The notes beneath the pieces were generated by a model, which was given only the letters and a program-made list of their open reading frames with translations, did no database searches and was not told the origin of the DNA. Both the position numbers and the translations under genes were made by a program. Positions 25,766-33,239 of a stretch of 64,000 nt of DNA are shown one piece after another. The stretch is from JAKACA01 sp963769255 (lineage in GTDB: Bacteria > Actinomycetota > Acidimicrobiia > Acidimicrobiales > Bog-793), in assembly GCA_963769255.1 (NCBI GenBank), contig CAVYKV010000001.1, positions 3,614,164 through 3,678,163 on the forward strand, given 5' to 3'. Position 1 is the first letter of the stretch. Each line of letters starts with the position of its first letter.

Positions 25766-26079
25766 CGGACCTCTCCGTCGACGTTCTCGGCAGCGATCCG
25801 GAACCTCGTGGCGGCCTCGCCCCACACCATCTCGAGGTAGCGGCGCACCGCCTCGACCCCTTCTTCCCTGAGGCGGTAGAGATGCCGGGTCCCGACGGTC
25901 TCCTCCTCCACGAAACCCGCCTCCTTCAGGAGACGCAGATGGCGAGACACGGCTGGCCGGCTGATCGGAAGTTCCTCCGCGATCTCGTGCACTGCCCGGT
26001 CACCCTGCCGGAGCATGGCGAGAATCTGGCGCCGGTAGTCATCTGCCAGGGCGTCGAAGGCGGCGGTCTCACCTGCCAC
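25762..26079 (-). CDS. ArsR-family repressor
   Basis: A 105-residue winged-helix protein: FDALADDYRRQILAMLRQGD, the recognition segment VHEIAEELPISRPAVSRHLR and wing VEEETVGTRHLYRL. No Cys is present, so it is not a classical metal sensor. The GTG start at 26079 lies 28 bases downstream of a double palindromic operator. It leads a tightly coupled operon of four genes. Confidence 0.88.
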   Translation of the reverse strand: MAGETAAFDALADDYRRQILAMLRQGDRAVHEIAEELPISRPAVSRHLRLLKEAGFVEEETVGTRHLYRLREEGVEAVRRYLEMVWGEAATRFRIAAENVDGEVR

Positions 26080-26106
26080 CGTCGTACCCCGGCGGGGAAG
26101 CCATCA

Positions 26107-26139
26107 GTAACACGGCCGTTACCGTAACGTACGCGTTAC
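26107..26139. promoter_or_regulatory. Double operator of the ArsR operon
   Basis: Two palindromic sites one base apart: GTAACACGGCCGTTAC (26107-26122) and GTAACGTACGCGTTAC (26124-26139), both GTAAC-N6-GTTAC with a 17-bp period. They lie directly upstream of the ArsR gene, and 95 bp before the start of the divergent secreted-protein gene. Confidence 0.7.
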
Positions 26140-26234
26140 CGATGGGCAACGAGGACCGACCCCGCCGGGTCCGGGAGGAACGGCCGACAGGGCCGAGATG
26201 TACTCTTCGGTCTCGGGCGGAGGAGGGGATGAAG

Positions 26235-27434
26235 ATGGCGGCAGGAAGCTCTCGCACGGCAGGCCGATACTCGACAGCGGTCATCCTGATGGCGTTCGGC
26301 CTGATCGTGGGTGCGTCCGTGGACGCGGCGCCCGTCGGCTTGGCGAGCACGAACCCGCCCCCCAACAGTGCACTCTCGTCCATGGCGTGTCCCGCCCCGA
26401 CCAGTTGCCTTGCCGTCGGAGACTATGGGCAGTCCGAGTTCCTGTACCAGCTGCTTGCCGAGCGCTGGAACGGCGCCACGTGGACCCGGCAGTCGTCAAG
26501 TCCGCTGGACGGCAGCTTCTTGTACGGGCTCTCGTGCCCGAGCGCCAGGGTGTGCTGGGCCGTGGGTTACCAGCTGACCCCTGAAGACGACAGCGTGGCC
26601 CTTGCGGAGCGCTGGAACGGAAGCACCTGGACGGCAGGGACTCCGGTGGACCCGGGGACGCAGAACGCCTTTGCCTCTGTCTCGTGCGTCGGCACCCTGG
26701 ACTGCTTCATGGTCGGTAGTTACAGCGTCGACTCCGGTGTGTATGAACCGCTCATCGAGCGCTATGCCGACACGAACACCGGAGTGATCTGGCGAACAGA
26801 GATCAATCCGACGCCGGCCGGGTCGACGCGCACGCACCTGCAGTCGATCACGTGCGTCGGGGTCAACGACTGCAATGCGGTCGGTTTCGCCTACAACAGC
26901 AAGGACGTCTATGTGACCTACGCCGATCACTGGAACGGCAGCTCGTGGAAGCTGGTGCCGACGGAGAACCCCCGCGGCGCCGTCGGGAGTTTCCTCGAAG
27001 GAGTGGCATGTACGAGCGCCACGAGGTGCATCGCCGTCGGCTACGCCGAACGGAGCTCTGCGTCCTACCAGACGCTCGTCGAGACATGGAACGGAAAGGT
27101 CTGGTCACTCGCTCGATCCGCCAACCGGTCCGGGACGAGCAGCAGTCTCCTCAATTCGATTGCTTGTGCCGGCTCCCGAGCCTGTAACGCCGTTGGCTAC
27201 TCGACGTCGGCCGCTGGCGAGGAAGCGTTCGCCGAACGATGGAACGGTTCCACCTGGTCCGTGGGACCGACGCGTTCGCCGGGCACGCACGGTCAGTTGA
27301 CGGGCGTGGAGTGCAGAAGCGCCACCAGTTGCACGGCAGTCGGGAGCGACGCGAACCGTGCGGGCGTCACCGTCACCCTTGCCGAGCATTGGAACGGTTC
27401 GACGTGGTCGGTCGAGGCGACACCCAATGGATGA
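26235..27434 (+). CDS. Secreted seven-repeat Cys-pair protein (probable beta-propeller)
   Basis: A 399-residue protein with a signal peptide (AVILMAFGLIVGASVDAAP) followed by seven repeats. Each has a hydrophobic-x-C-x5/6-C-x-AVG strand pair and ends LAERWNGSTW or a variant, for example LSSMACPAPTSCLAVGDY and FLYGLSCPSARVCWAVGY. Seven blades of about 50 residues suggest a seven-bladed beta-propeller with one disulfide per blade; that fold is inference. There is no catalytic motif. ATG 26235 is preferred over 26229 because AGGAGG at 26221-26226 is then correctly spaced. The Cys-pair unit recurs at 22511-24487 and in the fragment at 31983. Confidence 0.8.
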   Translation: MAAGSSRTAGRYSTAVILMAFGLIVGASVDAAPVGLASTNPPPNSALSSMACPAPTSCLAVGDYGQSEFLYQLLAERWNGATWTRQSSSPLDGSFLYGLSCPSARVCWAVGYQLTPEDDSVALAERWNGSTWTAGTPVDPGTQNAFASVSCVGTLDCFMVGSYSVDSGVYEPLIERYADTNTGVIWRTEINPTPAGSTRTHLQSITCVGVNDCNAVGFAYNSKDVYVTYADHWNGSSWKLVPTENPRGAVGSFLEGVACTSATRCIAVGYAERSSASYQTLVETWNGKVWSLARSANRSGTSSSLLNSIACAGSRACNAVGYSTSAAGEEAFAERWNGSTWSVGPTRSPGTHGQLTGVECRSATSCTAVGSDANRAGVTVTLAEHWNGSTWSVEATPNG

Positions 27435-27476
27435 CTTCGGTGGCGACCAGGCCCGGAGATTGGCAGGATCGGGGCC

Positions 27477-28217
27477 ATGACCTCCGAACCGCACCGGGGG
27501 GCGATCGGCTCGCTGCGAGCCGTGGCGCTGGACGCCCCGGACATCAACCGCCTCGCCACGTTCTACGAAGAGCTCGCCGGCTGGCGACGCCTCCCCGACT
27601 GGGACGAAGAGTGGATCACGATGGACTCCGGGGACGGCTGGCGCATCGGCCTGCAACGGGCCACCGACCATGTGCCGCCCCACTGGCCGGACCAGGACCG
27701 TCCGCAGCAGGGCCATCTCGACTTCCGGGTATCGGACATCGACGCGGCGGCGGAACGCGCCCAGGAGCTCGGTGCCAGCCTGCTTCGCCGCAACGAACGG
27801 TGGCACACGCTGGCCGACCCGGCCGGCCACCCGTTCGACCTGTGCGGCGGAGTGGACGATCCGAGGACCACGCTGACGAGCGTCATGCTCGACTGCCCCG
27901 ACGCGATCGCCCTCAGTCACTTCTATGCGGAACTGCTCGGCAAGCCGATCACGTACGAGGCGGAGCGGGTCGCCATGATCGGCGAGGACGGCGCCCAGCC
28001 CGTGATGTTCCAGCAGGTGGAGCAGTACACGGCACCGCGCTGGCCAGATCCGGCTTACCCGCAGCAGGTCCACCTCGACGTGACCGTCGAGGACGTGGAC
28101 ACGGCGGAACGCGCTGCCCTCGACATCGGTGCAACCCGACTGGACGGCGCCGGCCCGAACTGGCGCGTCTACGCCGATCCGGCCGGCAAGCCGTTCTGTC
28201 TGGTGTGGCCGGGCTAG
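27477..28217 (+). CDS. Two-domain VOC (glyoxalase/bleomycin-resistance-like) protein
   Basis: A 246-residue protein with two VOC modules. Module 1 has RAVALDAPDINRLATFYEEL and GHLDFRVSDIDAAAERAQEL; module 2 has SVMLDCPDAIALSHFYAELL and VHLDVTVEDVDTAERAALDI. A metal-type His appears in HLDFRV and HLDVTV. The usual role is isomerase, dioxygenase or antibiotic-binding; none can be chosen. CAGGAT ends seven bases before the ATG, so it may be leaderless. Confidence 0.85.
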   Translation: MTSEPHRGAIGSLRAVALDAPDINRLATFYEELAGWRRLPDWDEEWITMDSGDGWRIGLQRATDHVPPHWPDQDRPQQGHLDFRVSDIDAAAERAQELGASLLRRNERWHTLADPAGHPFDLCGGVDDPRTTLTSVMLDCPDAIALSHFYAELLGKPITYEAERVAMIGEDGAQPVMFQQVEQYTAPRWPDPAYPQQVHLDVTVEDVDTAERAALDIGATRLDGAGPNWRVYADPAGKPFCLVWPG

Positions 28218-28369
28218 TCGGCACCGCCGCTCGGGCGTCATGGACCAGAGGGTGAGACCCTCAAGGATCGGACCTCGTCGTTGGTCCGGCACCGGCTCGG
28301 GTAGCCAATCAAGCGCACGGGGTTCACGTCGTTTGACTTCGGACAGCAACGACGAGCAGTTCTGCGACT

Positions 28370-28876
28370 TCAGGACGGGATGCCGGGCGGCCCAAGGATC
28401 TCGATTCCGTACTCGGCGGCAAGCGCACCCAATCGATCCGGGTCCGGGGGTTCGCCGGCAGCAGGCGGCAAGGCAAGGGCATGCGCCGGCTCAGCACCGG
28501 AACGCATGAAGCCCTCGAACCCAGCTGGTTCCGTTACCAGCAAGAAGCGGGCTCCCTCCGGTGCGGACACCGTGAAGGTGTGCGGCGTGTCCTTGGGGCC
28601 AAAGACGAAGGAGCCCTGCGGCGCGCGCACCACCTGGCCACCGACCCAAATGGTCAGTTCGCCTTCGAGGACGTAGAACCACTCGTCTTCGTGATGATGG
28701 ACGTGAAGTGGCGAACCCGAGTTGTGGGGGCCCTTGTGCTCGATCACCGCCACCCGGCCGCCGGTCCCCTCCGTCGAGGCCTTGATCGTTGCGAGCATTC
28801 CCATGAACCACAGCGCTTCACCCTCGTCGGGTTGCAACACGATCGGTCGCAGTGGGGTGCCGGGATCGCCGCTCAT
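28370..28876 (-). CDS. Cupin-domain protein
   Basis: A 168-residue single-domain cupin. Motif 1 is PLHVHHHEDEWFYVLEGELTI (H-x-H...E), and motif 2 is GSFVFGPKDTPHTFTV (the His). All four usual metal ligands are present. It resembles quercetin-dioxygenase-like or RmlC-like cupins. It follows the SRPBCC gene with an ATGA overlap (28873-28876), so both are one operon, probably under the divergent TetR at 29486. Confidence 0.85.
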   Translation of the reverse strand: MSGDPGTPLRPIVLQPDEGEALWFMGMLATIKASTEGTGGRVAVIEHKGPHNSGSPLHVHHHEDEWFYVLEGELTIWVGGQVVRAPQGSFVFGPKDTPHTFTVSAPEGARFLLVTEPAGFEGFMRSGAEPAHALALPPAAGEPPDPDRLGALAAEYGIEILGPPGIPS

Positions 28877-29391
28877 CGCACGTTCTCCTTGCCGAGGTCC
28901 GCTCCGGGCGCGTTCGCCTCGGCAGCAACCTTGAGTTGAGCCAGCGTGTGGCGCATCCCTTCCAGCAGCTCGCGGTGGCGATTCGTCGGGATGTCGAGGA
29001 TGCGCGCCCAGGCAGGGATCTGCTTGACCTCATAGGACTCGGTGACCGACGTGCCGCCGTCTACCGGCTCGAAGCAGTAGCGCCACACAGTGGACTCGCG
29101 CCCTCCTTCCTCGGTGGCGAAGGCGAACTGTCGTCCGGGGTCGGCGACGAGGACCCTGCCGCGGCGGGACCACCGCATGAGCTTGCGCGGGCCGCCCCGG
29201 TTGTGACCGACGAAACGGGCTCCTTCCACCGGCCCGGAGGCGCCGCTCTCCCACTCGACCGCTTGGCATTCGGGGCTCCACTGGCCCATGCGCGGCAGAT
29301 CCGCCACGAGGTCGTAGATGTGCTCAGCGGTGGCGTTCACGACGAGCTGCTCGCTGTCCTGCGTCAGCCACCACCTCTGGTTCTTCGGCAT
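28873..29391 (-). CDS. SRPBCC-family (polyketide cyclase/dehydrase-like) protein
   Basis: A 172-residue START-like protein: LVVNATAEHIYDLVADLPRMG, QWSPECQAVEW, then VEGARFVGHNRGG and FAFATEEGGRESTVWRYCFEP. This is the polyketide-cyclase_2 subfamily. It is first in a two-gene unit with the cupin and divergent from a TetR regulator. The ligand is unknown. Confidence 0.8.
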   Translation of the reverse strand: MPKNQRWWLTQDSEQLVVNATAEHIYDLVADLPRMGQWSPECQAVEWESGASGPVEGARFVGHNRGGPRKLMRWSRRGRVLVADPGRQFAFATEEGGRESTVWRYCFEPVDGGTSVTESYEVKQIPAWARILDIPTNRHRELLEGMRHTLAQLKVAAEANAPGADLGKENVR

Positions 29392-29432
29392 CGTGCCTCT
29401 CTCTCCCTCGGTGGCCTTGGGTGTGGCGTCAA

Positions 29433-29478
29433 GTTAATACCATTAGCTAACGCTGTCAAGAGAAAGTTAAGCTATGCT
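29433..29478 (+). promoter_or_regulatory. Divergent promoter/operator of SRPBCC-cupin and TetR
   Basis: An AT-rich island: GTTAATA at 29433-29439, the palindrome TTAGCTAA at 29443-29450, and TATGCT at 29473-29478, seven bases before ATG 29486. GTTA and TAAC arms flank TTAGCTAA loosely. It is the likely TetR binding region, with a leaderless start for TetR. Confidence 0.45.
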
Positions 29479-29485
29479 GCTTGGC

Positions 29486-30172
29486 ATGGACCAGGATGAA
29501 GCCGCCCTGCAGAGCCCGGCACAGCCACGGGTCGGCCGGCGTGCCCGGCGGCACCAGGACACGATCGAGGAGATTCTCGACATCGCCGCCGATGTGATGA
29601 CAGAGGAAGGGGTCAACGGCCTCAGTCTCGCAGAGGTGGCCCGTCGCCTCGGCGTGCAGCCCCCCTCGATCTACAAGTACTTCCCCTCCCTGATCGCCAT
29701 CTACGACGCTCTCTTCAGACGCGGTCAAGTCGAGCACCTCGAGGTGATGCGCCAGGCCATGGCAGGCGCCGCCCCTGGGCTGGAGGCGTTGACCGCGGGT
29801 CTCGAGGCCAGCGGGCGGTGGTTGCTCGCCAACCGGGCGACCGCCCAGCTGATGTTCTGGCGTCCCGTCCCGCGCTTCGAGCCATCCGCTGACGCCTTCG
29901 CCCCCAGCGTCGAGATGGTCTCGCTCCAGCGCACAGCGATAGCCGACGCGGTCGCCGCCGGTCAGCTCGGACCCGAGGCCGACTCCGAAGGGGCCGTCGA
30001 TCTCGTCTCGACACTGATCGTCGGAGTGCTGAGCCAGGCCATGGCCAACGAGCCAGACCTCGACTGGGGCCAGGGTCGCTTCACCCCCATCTTCCCGAAG
30101 CTCATGAAGCTGCTCCCCGCCGCTTACCCCGTTTCCACTACTACATCGAGCCGGCGGATTCGCGCTCGCTGA
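29486..30172 (+). CDS. TetR-family repressor
   Basis: A 228-residue protein. The HTH is GVNGLSLAEVARRLGVQPPS and IYKYFPSLIAIYDALF, followed by a TetR_C_33/WHG-like C-domain (TAQLMFWRPVPRFEPS, ISTL-type helices). ATG 29486 is preferred over ATG 29474 because TATGCT lies seven bases upstream. It is divergent from the SRPBCC-cupin pair, its likely target. Confidence 0.82.
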   Translation: MDQDEAALQSPAQPRVGRRARRHQDTIEEILDIAADVMTEEGVNGLSLAEVARRLGVQPPSIYKYFPSLIAIYDALFRRGQVEHLEVMRQAMAGAAPGLEALTAGLEASGRWLLANRATAQLMFWRPVPRFEPSADAFAPSVEMVSLQRTAIADAVAAGQLGPEADSEGAVDLVSTLIVGVLSQAMANEPDLDWGQGRFTPIFPKLMKLLPAAYPVSTTTSSRRIRAR

Positions 30173-30250
30173 CGCCGGGCAGCGCGTGAGCAGCCCCAAC
30201 GGGTCGAACCCCGCATCCAATGACCGGCGTCAACGTATGTTACACGGATG

Positions 30251-30256
30251 TATGCT
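30251..30256 (+). promoter_or_regulatory. -10 box of the ATPase gene
   Basis: TATGCT ends seven bases before ATG 30264, the same arrangement as for the TetR gene at 29486. Confidence 0.4.
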
Positions 30257-30263
30257 ACCTGGG

Positions 30264-31710
30264 ATGCGCAATCTCTTCTTCGGTCGCGAGCGGCAGCTGG
30301 CCACACTCGGCGACGAGCTCCGCGGCGTCGGCGCATCCGGCGCCGGACGCCTGCTAGCAATTCGAGGACGTCGTCAGGTGGGCAAGTCCCGGTTGGTCGA
30401 GCACTTCGCCGAACGTAGCGGCCTTGCCTACGGCGTCGTTGCCGGAATGAAGGGCACGCCGGTCGAAGTGCAGATGCGCCGGGCCGCCGAGACGCTCCGC
30501 TCGTCGACTCGGCCGCTGCCTGCGCTCGAGGCCGTGACCGCGCTCCCCGCGGGCAACTGGTACGACCTGGTTTCTCGGCTCCATTTGGCGCTGGACGACG
30601 GGCCCGCGATCCTCGTCATCGACGAGTTCCCCTGGGCGAACGAGACGAGCCCGGGCCTCGACGGACTCCTCCAGTCGCTCTGGGACCTCACCTACGCGCG
30701 CCGACCGGTCCTCATGCTCCTCATCGGCTCGGACGAGGCGATGATGGACCGCTTGTTCGAGCACGACCGACCGCTCTTCGGTCGACTCGACGGCAATCTC
30801 GTCGTCGAGCCCTTCAACCCGGCGGAGACGGCGCAGGCTCTCGGGGGCTCACGCTCCCCCGTGCAGGTCTTCGACACCCAACTTGTCACGGGTGGATTCC
30901 CCGAGCTCGTCGCGCACGCTGCGGGGCTTCAGGTCTGTTGCGACGCTCGTGGAGGACGCCCTTTCACGCCCCCACACGCTGCTGGCGGACATCGCCCAGA
31001 TCAACCTTGCCGGCGAGCTCGCGGACGGGACCAACGCTCGCCTCGTCCTCGAGGCGGTCGGCGCCGTCGAGATCGGAGTCGCCAACTTCTCCCGCATTGC
31101 CTCGGACCTCGGGGGCGGGATCGCCGCAAAGACTGCCGTCACCCGGGCAACCGACATCCTCGTCGATACGAAGCGCATCCTCGCCGTTGACATCCCTGCC
31201 GGCGAGAAAGGCAGCCGGCTCAAGCGCTATCGGATCGCCGATCCCTACCTACGCTTCTGGTTCCGCTTTATCGAGCCCCAGATCCGCAACATCGAGGTCG
31301 GACGCTCGGATCTCGCGCTCAGCGCCTTCTCGCGCTCCTGGAGCACCTGGAGAGGCAAGGCCATGGAACCGATCGTCCGCGAGGCCGTGTTGCGCCTCGC
31401 GCCACGCCTTTCCACTCCCTTCGATTCGATCGAGTCGGTGCGAGGCTGGTGGGACCGACGAGGCGAACATGAATACGACATCGTAGGTTCCTCCCGTGGC
31501 GGCTCTCCGGTGGCCATCGGCTCGAGCAAGTGGCGGGACAACGCGCCGTTCGGCGCGAGGGATTCCGCTGTGCTGGCGGAAGGACGTGGCGTGATCCCGC
31601 GGGCCGGAGCCGCAGGTCTCGTCGCCGTGGCCCCACGCGGTGCGGCTGCGGGTGTCCAGGCCGACCTCGTCCTTGATGCCGGGGACTTGCTCGGCGCGTG
31701 GAGAGCGTGA
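30264..31710 (+). pseudogene. AAA-type ATPase with DUF234-like C-terminus, one-base frameshift
   Basis: The first frame starts MRNLFFGRERQLATLGDEL, with P-loop IRGRRQVGKSRLVEHF and Walker B AILVIDEFPWA, as in archaeal-type ATPase_2 proteins. Around 30921-30925 one extra G breaks the frame: HAAGF continues as RSVATLVEDALSRPHTLLAD in the +1 frame to 31710. The C-terminal part has YRIADPYLRFWFRFIEP, the DUF234/PD-(D/E)xK-like domain, but the usual E-V-K is S-S-K (AIGSSKWRDNAPF), so a nuclease may be inactive. The role of such proteins is poorly known; some are mobile or selfish genes. Confidence 0.8.
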
Positions 31711-31982
31711 GCAGCTACGGCGTTTCGGTGAGGTTCGAGTCGGGGATCTACGGGTGGGTGAGCACCTCACCGAACCCGCCGCCCACCCACCTGCCGGTCA
31801 CTATCCGCGGTACTTCCTCGTTGGCCAGATGTCCAACGGCCAGTTCAAGCTCCTGCCCGCTTACACCCAGTAGGTCGCGCTCGACACATACCCTCGGCCA
31901 TGCGGCGTCACCGGCATGCTCGTGAGACGACATCTAGTCTGTCTTCACCGGTACGCGCTGGCGGAGTTCCTCGCCTGAGTGC

Positions 31983-32480
31983 TCAGTTCGCGAGCATGAC
32001 GGCGCTGTCCTCGCCGTCGATGGCGGCACAGTAGGTGAGCGACGGGCAACTCAGGGAATCCAGCGGATATCCCGCCGGACCGGCCTGGGACGGCGCCGTC
32101 CAGCTGACTCCGTCGTACATGACGGCCCCGCCGTACATGTCGGTGGCGACACAGAAGTCCGTCGCCGCGCAGGCGACGCTCACGAGAATGCCGCCGCTGG
32201 CGTCGATCGCCGTTGTCGCCGACCATGTCGTCCCGTCGTAGACCGCGGCGTAGTTGCCCCACACGCCCACGCAGAAGGTCGCCGCCACGCAGCTGACATA
32301 CTCCGGCCCGAGTGGAGCTGACGCGCTCCACGACAAACCGTTCCACACCCTGACGTCACGACACTCCGTAGTGATGTCCCACCACGAGGGGCGCCCGGGA
32401 GGCTTCGATTTCCAGAGCGGCAGCACCCGGTCGCCCGAGGGCTCGAACGATCCTTCGGGGAGCGATCGGGGCCAACGGGC
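31983..32480 (-). pseudogene. C-terminal remnant of a secreted Cys-pair repeat protein
   Basis: The frame encodes three repeat units: VSCVAATFCVGVWGNYAAVY, SVACAATDFCVATDMYGGAV and DSLSCPSLTYCAAIDGEDSA, with W-containing strands (YDGTTWSA, YDGVSWTA). It lacks a signal peptide and N-terminus, and its open frame continues into the truncated EamA gene. It belongs to the same general class as 26235-27434. The right boundary near 32480 is approximate. Confidence 0.55.
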
Positions 32481-33054
32481 CGGCAACGTGCGGATGGCCT
32501 CGTGTGTTGCGGCGCAGCACGAGTAGGAAGAGGGCGAACGCGACCGACGTGCCCAGCCCGTCGAGAACCCCGGCAACCGGGTGGTCGCCTGCCGGGCCGC
32601 GGCCAACGAGGCCGGCAGTGAGGACGACGCCGCCGAGCACGATGGGAAGCGTCAGGCCGAAGGCCCTTCCGGGCCGCTCACCGAGGGCGAGCCAGGCGAA
32701 GACCGTCACGAAGAGGACCTGGAGGTTGAGCAGGACCGTGGCAATGCCGGCGCCGACGTCGTAGACGGAGTGCGTCCACAGGAGGAGGTCGACGGCGAGG
32801 AAGAGCCCGCCGAGGACCGCACCGAGTCGGCAGCGAACCGGCCGCCGCCCGTGGCGGCGGGCCTCGAGGAGGACGAGCGGGACGAGTACCGGAAGGGCGA
32901 GGGCGCACCGGTAGAAGGCCGTCGTGCCGGCGGCGCTCCCGGCGAGGCGGACGACGATCGCGGCCGAGGAGATGCAGGCGGCGCCGATCAGCGCGGCGGG
33001 GAGGGGGCGTCGCCCGCCCAGGACCTGCGACGTCGCCCGGCGCGCCTCCACCAT
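32356..33054 (-). pseudogene. EamA/DMT transporter, truncated after the first half
   Basis: Residues 1-185 show the first EamA repeat: LIGAACISSAAIVVRLAGSA, TAFYRCALALPVLVPLVLLE, LFLAVDLLLWTHSVYDVGAG, VLLNLQVLFVTVFAWLALGE and a fifth-sixth helix ending FALFLLVLRRNTRG. The second EamA repeat is missing; the remaining ~45 residues are unrelated and fall in the repeat-protein remnant. A normal DMT exporter has ten helices. The breakpoint near 32510 joins two gene fragments, just left of the IS island. Confidence 0.7.
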
Positions 33055-33239
33055 GCCGGCAACGATACGACTCGCCGGGGGGCACTCCCAGCATGCAGAT
33101 TCCCCATCTCAAAGAGCACGGAGTACGCCACGGCCACCGCGGCTTTGTTGGCGGCCTCGTCGTCTCGCGACGCGGGCGTACTGGGGATGGAGGGCCCGTG
33201 CAAGTCGAGATCGTGAGATTTGCCGACGCCCAGCTCCGT

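Noticed and set aside
31725..31873. Possible C-terminal piece of a solute-binding protein (HYPRYFLVGQMSNGQFKLLP)
   Set aside because: Only about 25 suggestive residues, no start or motif; too weak to annotate.
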